NCBI GenBank assembly: GCA_031255275.1
Contig: JAIRSV010000126.1
Coordinates: forward strand, 1-14,156
Reading direction: 5' to 3'
DNA: 14,156 bases
DNA from: Proteiniphilum sp.
Lineage (GTDB): Bacteria > Bacteroidota > Bacteroidia > Bacteroidales > Dysgonomonadaceae
Part shown: positions 1 through 7,334 of the stretch, in pieces
How the letters are laid out: each line of letters starts with the position of its first letter
Position numbering within the stretch: position 1 is the first letter of the stretch
Program-made: the position numbers and the translations under genes
Notes under the pieces: model-generated
Told to the model about the DNA's origin: nothing
The model's database searches: none
The model's input: the letters and a program-made list of their open reading frames with translations, nothing else

Positions 1-1262
1 CAAGCCTGTGCCGTGATGCCGTTCACCGGACTTTGCCCGTGCATGATCAGCAATTCGGCATAGGTGAGCAGCGTTTCCGCGTAACGGAAAAGGCGCAGGT
101 TGTTGCAATAGTTCAGGTCGGCATCTCCCTGCGGGTTGTATCCCTCACGGGCGGCATACTTGGCCAAAAAGAAGCCGGTGTCCTGGAAGCGGGCGGCATA
201 CTGATCGGTTTCCCATTGGTTGATAGAGCCTTCCCGGCGGGTATCATCCTCCTCATATATATCCCATATATCGGAGCGCACGGGGCAGAATCCCCAGCCG
301 CCCTTGAAATCGCCTGCATTAGCCCCCGCCTTGAGGTTGCTGGGCGAGATAAAGGCGGGAAGATTGGTGCCGTAACCCTGCCAGCCGCTCGACCAGGTTT
401 TGCCTTCCGGCAGATGATTCACTTCGAATATCGACTCACAGTTAAATTCATTGGCGTCAACCCATATCCCCGCGAAGTCGTCGAACAGACTATACGCCTC
501 ACTGTCGATAATCTCCGCCAGCTCTTTCGTCACCTCTCCGTAGCGCTCTCTGTCTTTCTGATACAATACCGTCCGCGCCTTCAGCATGATGGCGGCCGCC
601 CTGTTCACTCTTCCCAGGTCAGCCTCCGGCGTCACCATCGGTAACCGGTCTTTGTCTTTATCCAGAACAAAATCCAGATCCTCCATGATTTCGGCATAGA
701 TCTCGTCCGCTTTATACTGCCGTGCCATGTAAGGCGCTTCCGTCAGCGGCGACTCGAAGTAGGGAATGTTACCCCAGAACTTCCAGAGCCAGTGCGTGTA
801 ATAGGCGCGCAAAAAGTACGCTTCCGCCTTATACCTCTCCAGCTTCTTTACATCGGCCGCCGTATTGAATCCCACCGCATTCTCGCAAGCATCAATAACG
901 TTGTTGGCGCGGGCGATGCCGGAAAAATAGATGTTCCATAGCCCGCCGATATTCTCTTCCGGGCTGGTGGTGAAGAGCGACAGCAGGTAAAGCTGATGCT
1001 GGTCGCCGGCATCGGCGCCGCCTTTGAATATATCATCCGAACGAAGGTCGGACGTCAGCACGATACTGTTGTAATTATTATCGGCATAACTGTCGAAAAG
1101 CAAAATCTGGTAAGTCGCCGCCAGGTTCGACAGAATTGCCCCCTCTGTGGCCGGCTCGCCGGAAGCTTGCCGCTCCGTGGAAGAGTTGCTCAGAAACTCG
1201 TCGGAACAGGCAATCTGCCCCGCCAGCAGCACAATGATGCACAAGTATATATACTTCTTCAT
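1..1262 (-). CDS. SusD/RagB-family outer-membrane lipoprotein, 3' end cut by window edge
   Basis: Starts at an ATG (1260-1262) 35 bases after the susC stop, and runs off the window after about 420 codons. SusD proteins are usually about 500-600 residues, so roughly the last quarter is missing. The first residues (MKKYIYLCIIVLLAGQIAC) are a lipoprotein signal. The lipobox is loose (QIAC), but Cys19 is followed by SDEF, an acidic stretch like the surface-export signal of Bacteroidota lipoproteins. Family hallmarks seen are an early NNVIDACENA stretch, KAEAYFLRAYYTHWL (the TPR-like helix usually read as RA.RA.YY), and near the edge NNLRLFRYAETLLTYAE, the conserved N.R.FRYAd.LL.yAE motif. Family knowledge: SusD forms a lid on the SusC barrel and binds the glycan or peptide on the cell surface. 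The ligand cannot be read from sequence. Certain as to family. Confidence 0.95.
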   Translation of the reverse strand, partial: MKKYIYLCIIVLLAGQIACSDEFLSNSSTERQASGEPATEGAILSNLAATYQILLFDSYADNNYNSIVLTSDLRSDDIFKGGADAGDQHQLYLLSLFTTSPEENIGGLWNIYFSGIARANNVIDACENAVGFNTAADVKKLERYKAEAYFLRAYYTHWLWKFWGNIPYFESPLTEAPYMARQYKADEIYAEIMEDLDFVLDKDKDRLPMVTPEADLGRVNRAAAIMLKARTVLYQKDRERYGEVTKELAEIIDSEAYSLFDDFAGIWVDANEFNCESIFEVNHLPEGKTWSSGWQGYGTNLPAFISPSNLKAGANAGDFKGGWGFCPVRSDIWDIYEEDDTRREGSINQWETDQYAARFQDTGFFLAKYAAREGYNPQGDADLNYCNNLRLFRYAETLLTYAELLIMHGQSPVNGITAQA

Positions 1263-1297
1263 AATATTTTGACTGTTTTATAGTTCGATAAAATCTG

Positions 1298-4200
1298 TTA
1301 GAAAGATATGTTCGCCCCCAGCGAGAGGGTACGCGCCTGCGGATAGATACCCCTGTCAATGCCGATGGTGGTGTAACCGCCCGAAGCCATTTCCGGATCG
1401 AAGCCGTCATATCCGGTAAAAGTCAGCAGATTGTCGGCAGAGATATAAACCCTCAGCCGCTGCATGGATATTCTTTTAGTCACCCGCGCCGGGAGGGTAT
1501 ATCCCAGCTGCGCCGATTTCAGGCGGAGGTAAGATCCGTCCTTGATGAAGAGATCCGACGAACGCCAGTTGCCGTTGGGATTTTCCGCCGTCATGCGCGG
1601 GATGCGGTCAGACGTACCCTCGCCGTGCCAGCGGTCGAGTATCCATGCGGGACGGTTTGCCGTCGGGATGTCGCCGCGTTGCGCAAGGTCAAAAACGTCA
1701 TTCCCCACGCTTCCCTGGAAGAACATGTTCAGGTCAAATCCCTTCCAGTCCGCTCCCAGCGTAATGCCATACGTCCAGTCGGGAGCGCCCTTGCCGATCT
1801 TCGTCTTGTCGCTGTCGCTAATCTCCCCGTCGCCGTTCAGATCCACGAATCGCACGTCGCCCGGCTGAGCGCTCTTCTGCAACATTTCCCCTTTGTTGTT
1901 CACGTAAGAATTTATTTCATCCGGGTTCTGGAAAATCCCGTCGGTTTTGTACCCGTAGAAGAAGGGGAATATCTCGCCGTTCATACCCTTCACGAAGCTG
2001 CCCACGCCGGCAGCGCCGGCACTCTCATAGATCTGTTCGCCGGTTTCGTTCCCCAGGTTGATCAGCTTGTTTCTCAGATACGAAGCATTTGCCGAGACAA
2101 AGTAGTTGAAGTCGCCTGCCGAATGTTTCCATCCCAGCTCGAATTCTATCCCCCGGTTCTCCATATCCCCCACGTTGGCGATGGGCGCTCCCAAACCTAC
2201 GTAATGAGGGATCGGCCGGTTCATCAGCATCCCGTTGGTTCTCTTCACGAAGTAGTCGACTCCCACGGTGAGCCTGTGTCCCAGGAAACGCGCCTCAAAT
2301 CCTATATCGGTCTGTTCCGACTCCTCCCACCTCACACTGGGATTGGGGATATAGCCGGGAGAACTTCCATACTGCATGGAACCTCCATACTCGCCCACGC
2401 CGGCAGCATCGTTACTCACCTTGTACCCGCCGCCGAAGTAATAATTCTGTCCCCCGTCCATCAGGGCTGTGTAGAGGAAATTGCCGATACGGTCATTCCC
2501 GTTCTTACCCCAGCTGAAACGCAGTTTCATATAGTCAAACCATTTGGGCCGGTGTTGCATGAACGCCTCGTTACTCAGATTCCATCCCGCGGAGAATGAG
2601 GGAAACACACCCCACTTGTTATTCGTTCCGAAGCTGGTAGATCCGTCGCGGCGTATGGTAGCCTGCAGCATGTAGCGTTCGGCATAATTATAGTCTATAC
2701 GGCCGAAGTAAGAAGCGCTGCCGGTGAAGTCGAAACCGTTGGTACCACCCCATGCCCGTTCCAGCAGCCTGTCGGCGATGGCCGAATTGATATTGGCCTT
2801 GTTGGGAGCAGTCTCCAGCAGATCGCGGTCATTTGCGCCCAGACTTCTCTGCCGGTACCGGGAAGCCGACTGGCCGAGCACGGCCGAGAGGTTGTGCACT
2901 TCGCCGAACGTTTTAGCGAAAGAAAGATAATTCTCTATCTGCCAGCGGTAGCCCCGGTTCATTTCACTCTGCACCGTGCTGAATCGCTGGTCTTTTCCCT
3001 GAGTCGCCAAAAAGTAGGGGAAAGTATAAGTGTCATATCCCCAGAAAGCAAGGTCAGCGCCGTAGGAAGTTCTGAAGCGCAACTCAGGCAGAATCTGTAT
3101 TTCACCCCAGAACGATCCCACAAATTTGTCGGAATTATTGATACCCGCCGTCGGCTGGTGCAGCATCGCCACCGGGTTGGCGATCTCCTGGAATCCGGGG
3201 GGAGGCAGAGAGAACACACGATCGCCATCCGTCACGGCATAAGGATGATCCTTCAGAATACCGGCAGCCGTCTCATCGTCGGCATACACCGGCACGACAG
3301 GCGAGAAAGTAAGCGCGCTCCCCAGGATGGACCCATATTCGGAATTGGTCTCCACGCCGGAAGACCTGTCCCTCGAATAACCGACGTTAGCTCCCAAAGT
3401 GATTTTGTTCAGGAACGTGCGGCCGGTCTCCTCGAAGACGGTGTAGGTAGAGTTAGAACGCAGACTGTAGCGCCGGTAATTCGACCTGTCATGATTTCCG
3501 CCCACGATACCGGCATGGTCGAAATAGCCGAACGAGAGGAAATAAAGCGCGCTTTCCGTTCCGCCGGAAACGCTCACCTGGTGATTCTGCACCGGTGCAT
3601 TCGCATAGAACGTTTCCTTCTGCCAGTTGGTGCCGGCGCCCGCGCCGGCGACTACATCTTCGGCATAGCTCGGAGCCTTACCGTCATTGATCTGCATTTC
3701 ATTCATGATCACCAGGTACTCCTGTGCATTCAATATTTCCCGGTGCTTCCAGGGATTCTGCCAGCCGTAGCTCACATCATAGTTGACGGTAGCCTTCCCC
3801 TTCGCCCCCTTTTTGGTAGAGATCAGGATCACACCGTTTGCAGCGCGAGCACCGTAAATAGCAGCCGAAGCGGCATCCTTCAGTATCTCCACCGACTCGA
3901 TGTCCACCGGATTAAGATAGCTGATACCTCCGCCCACTTCCATACCGTCCACGATGTAAAGCGGTTCACTGTTGTTCACCGTACCTATCCCGCGTATGCG
4001 CACTTTGGACTCGGAGCCGGGCTGACCCGAATTTTGGGTGATCTGTACACCGGATACTTTCCCTTTCAGTGCATCTTCCACGCGCGACGGGCGAGTCACA
4101 TTCAATTCGTCACTCGTCACGCGGCTGATGGCCGCCGTTACCACGCTTTTTCGCTGCACGCCGTATCCCACAACGACCAGCTCGTCAAGCAGTCCGGTAT

Positions 4201-4774
4201 CCTCCCGCAGCTGCACGTTAAGCGCCATTGCGTCGGTAATCGTGAACTGCTGTTCCAGATAACCGATGTAGGAGACGCGCAGCGTAGCGCCTTTGGGCAC
4301 TGACAGAGAGAAATTTCCGTCCACGTCGGTGACCGTGCCGATGGAACTCCCCGGAACGGAAACGTTAGCGCCGATGACCGGATCACCGTTCTCGTCAATT
4401 ACCTGTCCGCTCAAGCGCACCTCCTCCTGCTGCGGAGCCTGTCCCGTTTCAGTTGTCGCGACCGCAGCAGCGTTAAAAATGTAAATTTTACTGTCCCTCA
4501 GTTCGTAACCGATGCCGTGGGGCGTAAACAGTTGGTCTAACACCTGCGTAAGGTCGGCATCGACCACGTTGACAGTTACCGCATCACTCAGATCGACCGC
4601 CTCCTTGCTGAATGCAAGGCTATAGTCCGTCTGTCGGGTGATGCTTTCCAGTACAGTTCTCAGATTCGTTTGACTGAAATTCAGATTCACTTTCTGCGCG
4701 GGACTGACTGCAGTTCCCAGCGCAAAGAGCATCATCAGAATTATCCGTCGCCTTTTCAATGGATTTATTCCCAT
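1298..4774 (-). CDS. SusC/RagA-family TonB-dependent outer-membrane receptor with N-terminal STN domain
   Basis: A 1158-residue outer-membrane transporter, complete. In order: a signal peptide (about 1-27, KRRR then a hydrophobic core ending SPAQ); an STN domain (about 28-100); a carboxypeptidase-like beta-sandwich (about 117-185); a TonB-box-like stretch (LDELVVVGYG); the plug domain with the SusC hallmarks EPLYIVDGM, VEILKDAASAAIYGARAANG and ILISTKKG; then a long beta-barrel ending in Phe (LSLGANISF), as outer-membrane barrels do. Known of the family: it imports a ligand handed over by SusD, powered by TonB-ExbBD. An STN domain in such receptors often contacts a FecR-type anti-sigma factor, so control by an ECF sigma pair is plausible, although none lies in this window. 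The gene pairs with the susD 35 bases downstream. I found no strict TAnnTTTG promoter directly upstream. The substrate is unknown. Confidence 0.97.
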   Translation of the reverse strand: MGINPLKRRRIILMMLFALGTAVSPAQKVNLNFSQTNLRTVLESITRQTDYSLAFSKEAVDLSDAVTVNVVDADLTQVLDQLFTPHGIGYELRDSKIYIFNAAAVATTETGQAPQQEEVRLSGQVIDENGDPVIGANVSVPGSSIGTVTDVDGNFSLSVPKGATLRVSYIGYLEQQFTITDAMALNVQLREDTGLLDELVVVGYGVQRKSVVTAAISRVTSDELNVTRPSRVEDALKGKVSGVQITQNSGQPGSESKVRIRGIGTVNNSEPLYIVDGMEVGGGISYLNPVDIESVEILKDAASAAIYGARAANGVILISTKKGAKGKATVNYDVSYGWQNPWKHREILNAQEYLVIMNEMQINDGKAPSYAEDVVAGAGAGTNWQKETFYANAPVQNHQVSVSGGTESALYFLSFGYFDHAGIVGGNHDRSNYRRYSLRSNSTYTVFEETGRTFLNKITLGANVGYSRDRSSGVETNSEYGSILGSALTFSPVVPVYADDETAAGILKDHPYAVTDGDRVFSLPPPGFQEIANPVAMLHQPTAGINNSDKFVGSFWGEIQILPELRFRTSYGADLAFWGYDTYTFPYFLATQGKDQRFSTVQSEMNRGYRWQIENYLSFAKTFGEVHNLSAVLGQSASRYRQRSLGANDRDLLETAPNKANINSAIADRLLERAWGGTNGFDFTGSASYFGRIDYNYAERYMLQATIRRDGSTSFGTNNKWGVFPSFSAGWNLSNEAFMQHRPKWFDYMKLRFSWGKNGNDRIGNFLYTALMDGGQNYYFGGGYKVSNDAAGVGEYGGSMQYGSSPGYIPNPSVRWEESEQTDIGFEARFLGHRLTVGVDYFVKRTNGMLMNRPIPHYVGLGAPIANVGDMENRGIEFELGWKHSAGDFNYFVSANASYLRNKLINLGNETGEQIYESAGAAGVGSFVKGMNGEIFPFFYGYKTDGIFQNPDEINSYVNNKGEMLQKSAQPGDVRFVDLNGDGEISDSDKTKIGKGAPDWTYGITLGADWKGFDLNMFFQGSVGNDVFDLAQRGDIPTANRPAWILDRWHGEGTSDRIPRMTAENPNGNWRSSDLFIKDGSYLRLKSAQLGYTLPARVTKRISMQRLRVYISADNLLTFTGYDGFDPEMASGGYTTIGIDRGIYPQARTLSLGANISF

Positions 4775-5036
4775 GGTTTGTTTTGTGTATTAAAAAAATT
4801 AGACATACAAAAAAATTAGTTCACTCAAATAAGACCGTTTCAATTTTCATCTCCGGCTCAGCCGAAGGTATAATTTCAACCTCTAATATTAGACACGGGG
4901 CAAAGAAAAAAGTATGGGCGGGAAACGGAGATTTAACAAAATGAGGGAGGAGGCGTGTCAAAAGGTCCCGAATGTAAAATGATTATCTTGTTCTGTCTTG
5001 ATCCCTAATTTTTGTCATGTACTTAGAATCACCACC
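4775..5036. other. Leader/intergenic region upstream of susC
   Basis: This stretch holds no convincing gene. It is AT-rich next to the susC start and must contain at least part of the susC leader. Visible items are a perfect 12-bp palindrome at 4882-4893 and a small dyad CGGC-TCA-GCCG at about 4855-4864. No strict TAnnTTTG box reads toward susC here. The nearest good promoter on that strand is at 5129-5159, behind a terminator-like hairpin. Confidence 0.6.
4882..4893. promoter_or_regulatory. Perfect 12-bp palindrome upstream of susC, possible operator
   Basis: TCTAATATTAGA is a perfect dyad about 110 bases upstream of the susC start. A site of this form could bind a dimeric regulator. It is also AT-rich enough to arise by chance, and nothing else in the window supports a specific regulator. 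Confidence 0.25.
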
Positions 5037-5123
5037 AAAAAAAGAGGCCCCTTCGATCGAAAAGGCCTCTTCCGTATCGGTTAACGTGATATTAGTAAAG
5101 TAAAAAAGATTGTTTTAGGTTAT
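5036..5123 (-). ncRNA. Predicted short transcript: small RNA or susC leader attenuator
   Basis: A well-formed Bacteroidota promoter (5129-5159, minus) would start RNA near 5122, and the intrinsic terminator at 5037-5071 would end it about 85 nt later. No open reading frame of note lies between. The unit sits between the rpsO terminator and the susC leader on the same strand. Two readings are possible: a free small RNA, or the start of a leader of about 350 nt for susC that is stopped early unless antitermination occurs. The promoter and terminator are seen in the sequence; the RNA itself is inference. No known RNA family was recognised. Confidence 0.45.
5037..5071 (-). terminator. Intrinsic terminator (minus strand) between rpsO and susC
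   Basis: Read on the minus strand, an 8-bp stem (AAGAGGCC at 5064-5071 paired with GGCCTCTT at 5042-5049) is followed by a run of seven T (5037-5043, two of them in the stem). An inner stem TTCG/CGAA lies inside the loop. On the plus strand the 3' side is not T-rich, so the signal is directional. It cannot be the main rpsO terminator, because rpsO has its own at 5337-5374. Confidence 0.8.
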
Positions 5124-5128
5124 CGTTG

Positions 5129-5159
5129 CAAAGATAGAGTGCTATTCCGAATCTGCAAA
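5129..5159 (-). promoter_or_regulatory. Bacteroidota-type promoter for the short transcript / susC leader
   Basis: On the minus strand, TTTG (5156-5159) is followed after exactly 19 bases by TATCTTTG (5129-5136), a full match to the phylum's TTTG / TAnnTTTG consensus. The start of transcription would fall near 5122. The spacing is identical to that of the rpsO promoter in this window, which adds weight. Confidence 0.65.
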
Positions 5160-5163
5160 ATAA

Positions 5164-5202
5164 AAAAATATGTTATATGACATATCTTTGTAACATATTT
5201 TT
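5164..5202. repeat. Perfect 12-bp AT-rich inverted repeat just upstream of the short-RNA promoter
   Basis: AAAAATATGTTA (5164-5175) and TAACATATTTTT (5191-5202) are exact reverse complements with a 15-base loop. A second, smaller dyad, ATATGT/ACATAT, is nested at about 5168-5185. The repeat begins 5 bases upstream of the TTTG box of the promoter at 5129-5159, where an activator would bind. A plus-strand TATCTTTG sits in the loop (5183-5190) but has no matching TTTG upstream. It could be an operator or a weak AT-rich hairpin. Confidence 0.45.
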
Positions 5203-5336
5203 AAATGATAGCCGCAGTGTCCGATAAAATATGTATATGTAAATCATTACTGTTCCGGTTGTTGTATGTGTGTTTTTATCCGCCTGCGCCGTCGGAAAAG
5301 TGTTTAATTTCCTTTACGGAGACGGGTGGGAATTGC

Positions 5337-5374
5337 AAAAAAAAGAGGATAAAACAGTTGTTTCACCCTCTTTT
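5337..5374 (-). terminator. Intrinsic terminator of rpsO
   Basis: Read on the minus strand, AAAAGAGG (5367-5374) pairs with CCTCTTTT (5341-5348). An inner AAAC/GTTT-type pairing lies in the loop, and a run of eight T follows (5337-5344). It lies about 20 bases after the rpsO stop codon, the expected position. Confidence 0.8.
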
Positions 5375-5393
5375 CATCTCTTTCTTGAGAAAT

Positions 5394-5663
5394 CTATTTT
5401 CTGATGCCCACTTTTTTGATAATGGAACGGTATCTTGCAATATCCGTATCAATCAGATAATCGAGCAAACGGCGACGCTTACCCACTAAAATTCTCAATG
5501 CTCTTTCCGTGTTATAATCTTTTTTGTTTGACTTGAGATGCTCGGTCAAATGCGAAATACGGTAGGAGAACAATGCTATCTGCGCTTCAGGTGAGCCGGT
5601 ATCAGTGTTGGACTTCCCGTATTTGGCAAAGATTTCCTTCTTTTTAGCAGAATCTAAATACAT
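5394..5663 (-). CDS. rpsO: 30S ribosomal protein S15
   Basis: An 89-residue protein, the normal length of S15. The start is set at the ATG at 5661-5663 (MYLDSAKKKEIF); an in-frame extension to 5735 would add 24 residues without family similarity and would run through the promoter. S15 hallmarks are KYGKSNTDTGSPEAQIALFSYRISHLTEHLK, then H/D-rich helices with NTERALRILVGKRRRLLDYL and the basic end IIKKVGIRK. Family knowledge: S15 binds 16S rRNA early in assembly of the small-subunit platform. It has its own promoter (5706-5736) and terminator (5337-5374), so it is probably a single-gene unit. Confidence 0.98.
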   Translation of the reverse strand: MYLDSAKKKEIFAKYGKSNTDTGSPEAQIALFSYRISHLTEHLKSNKKDYNTERALRILVGKRRRLLDYLIDTDIARYRSIIKKVGIRK

Positions 5664-5705
5664 GCGATTTGTGAATAATGTATAGTCTATAAAATATTTA
5701 AGCTG

Positions 5706-5736
5706 CAAAGGTACATCTAAATTTGCTAACTCCAAA
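5706..5736 (-). promoter_or_regulatory. Promoter of rpsO
   Basis: Minus strand: TTTG (5733-5736), 19 bases, then TACCTTTG (5706-5713), a full match to the Bacteroidota consensus. RNA would start near 5699, giving an untranslated leader of about 36 bases before the rpsO ATG. An imperfect dyad (AACTC 5728-5732 with GAGTT 5744-5748, plus AAA/TTT inside) overlaps the TTTG box and could modulate it. Confidence 0.75.
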
Positions 5737-5818
5737 CAGTTTTGAGTTTTTCTTCACTCCCGGTTATTCCCCTTCCGTTTTTTCAGTTTACTACTTCCGC
5801 TCAGCATTGTTTTCTCCG

Positions 5819-7093
5819 TTATTCGCTCCGTCGCCGCAGTTTTCCGCTTAGCCGTTTCACGGCATCCATTATTTCCTGATCGGGTTCAATTACGTTGTAT
5901 TCGCCCCAAAAGCCGGGATCAAGAAAATGTTCTATCTTTTCGGCGATCACGTCGGTAGAGCGGATCCGCTCGTTACGTGGAAATTTCGTCACATTGTTGT
6001 CGTATCTGTCGGTAATGGCGATCTCCGAATTGACGGTATAGGTGGTGGCAAACAGGCCGAAAAACCGGTTTGCCCACCGTACGCGAAACGAAACTCCGGT
6101 ACTGCTGTAATTGAAGAACCACTTCCCGTCGCTTTCGGTAAAATTCACCGCATACTTCGCTTCGTTTAGTTCCACCCGCATCCTCGGCGGTTTTCGCCTG
6201 ATGAAGATGTCGGCTGCATCCTTCCGGTCTTCCACATTCATGTTGAACTCCATACGGGCAAATGCAAGAGATGCCGCATCCAGGTAAATATTTCCCCTGA
6301 ACAGAATATCACTGATTCCCGGTTGGGGGAAGAATGAAATGACATAGTGCGGTTTGTTGTTGATATTGATCAGTCCTTCGATGTGGAATTGGTATTCCGA
6401 TGCATCCGTTCCGAAAACAATTTCAGGGTTCTTGGCTATATCAAGCATCAACGCATCGCTGATACCTCCCTGAAACTTCAGCAGGATGGTGTCGCGGGGA
6501 GAGATGTCGGTGGCTTTGCGCCCGATATAGATTCTGGACTGGTCGTTACCGTAGGAATCGTAGGCGGCTTTATATATGTCCAGTACGGCTTCTACCAGCG
6601 AAATGTGGTTCGATCCCTTTTTTACCGACTCGCGATAGAAGGCTACCATCATGTGCGGGTCGTCGGGATAGTTCTGCGGAATACGCTGCAGCGCCTGGCG
6701 TATCAATTCCGCTCCGTCGCCCGAAACTACGACAATCTCCTTTAATTCAAAGTGAGAGGGTTTCAGGGTGATATGATTGTTCGGATTATTTATCAGCGAG
6801 GCTATCGGGATCAGCCGGTTTTCATATCCCAGGTAACGGATGTGTAACTGAGATTGTCTTGTGGAGGCCGGAACCCGGATGGAAAAATATCCGTCCTGAT
6901 TGGTAACGCTTGATACATTTATCTGTTGTACCGAAATGCTTGCATTGGGCAGCGGCTTATTGCTGTCGGCGCCAAGTACTCTGCCTCTGAGCAGGTAGAT
7001 GGAATCCGGCTGTACCGTATTTCCGGAAAACAGGCTTGAGGCGGGCAGAAGGAAGAGGGAGAGAAACAGAAACAGACGCGATAGATTGTTCAT
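5819..7093 (-). CDS. Secreted protein with carboxypeptidase-like regulatory (CarboxypepD_reg-like) domain
   Basis: A 424-residue protein with a Sec signal peptide (about 1-23, MNNLSRLFLFLSLFLLPASS). A CarboxypepD_reg-like beta-sandwich follows at about 34-122: LRGRVLGADSNKPLPNASI, NQDGYFSIRV and the LHIRYLGYE turn. The rest (about 125-424) contains VAFYRESVKKG and EAVLDIYKAAY, a pattern I associate with Bacteroidota envelope proteins of the DUF5686-like group. Those are typically longer, so this may be a short relative without a barrel. No catalytic residues are recognised; the N-terminal domain is structural, not a peptidase. Probably periplasmic or outer-membrane associated. The 155 bases to rpsO contain the rpsO promoter, so the two need not be cotranscribed. 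The exact role is unknown. Confidence 0.8.
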   Translation of the reverse strand: MNNLSRLFLFLSLFLLPASSLFSGNTVQPDSIYLLRGRVLGADSNKPLPNASISVQQINVSSVTNQDGYFSIRVPASTRQSQLHIRYLGYENRLIPIASLINNPNNHITLKPSHFELKEIVVVSGDGAELIRQALQRIPQNYPDDPHMMVAFYRESVKKGSNHISLVEAVLDIYKAAYDSYGNDQSRIYIGRKATDISPRDTILLKFQGGISDALMLDIAKNPEIVFGTDASEYQFHIEGLININNKPHYVISFFPQPGISDILFRGNIYLDAASLAFARMEFNMNVEDRKDAADIFIRRKPPRMRVELNEAKYAVNFTESDGKWFFNYSSTGVSFRVRWANRFFGLFATTYTVNSEIAITDRYDNNVTKFPRNERIRSTDVIAEKIEHFLDPGFWGEYNVIEPDQEIMDAVKRLSGKLRRRSE

Positions 7094-7334
7094 ATCAGAA
7101 AATAATTATAAAGTGTAAAACAGGTAATAACGTGATGTTTAGCTGTCGATTTGTTTGACGTGCAAAGAAAGCAATTTAGGAGTGATTTCCGGGAAGTATA
7201 ACGTTTTTTAACCTGCCGGAAAGGTGCTGACAGTGCGAACAGGGTTGATGATTCGGTGAAAACCCGACAGATTTTTCATATTCAACGCGAAAATCATGTA
7301 AATTTGCATCGGAATAATCCTAAAAAAGAGGGAA
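7094..7334. other. Divergent intergenic region between the secreted protein gene and nadB
   Basis: The 241 bases between two start codons must hold promoters for both directions. Toward nadB a TAAATTTG box is visible (7299-7306). Toward the minus-strand gene only a one-mismatch box (TTTCTTTG, 7163-7170) is seen, without a TTTG partner. No RNA gene or repeat stands out. Confidence 0.5.
7299..7306 (+). promoter_or_regulatory. Probable -7 box of the nadB operon promoter
   Basis: TAAATTTG matches TAnnTTTG and lies 28 bases before the nadB ATG, so RNA would start near 7313. There is no clean TTTG 19-21 bases upstream, only a T-run at 7272-7276, so this is a weaker call than the rpsO promoter. Confidence 0.45.

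Noticed and set aside
2894..4303. 469-codon open frame on the plus strand opposite susC
   Set aside because: It is a shadow of the susC coding strand with no domain pattern. susC is unambiguous over this stretch.
5205..5489. 94-codon plus-strand frame starting beside a TATCTTTG box
   Set aside because: It overlaps the rpsO terminator and the 3' end of rpsO on the other strand, resembles no protein family, and its box lacks a TTTG partner.
5664..5735. Longer rpsO start adding 24 residues
   Set aside because: S15 is normally 89 residues, the extension has no S15 similarity, and it would include the promoter's own -7 box.
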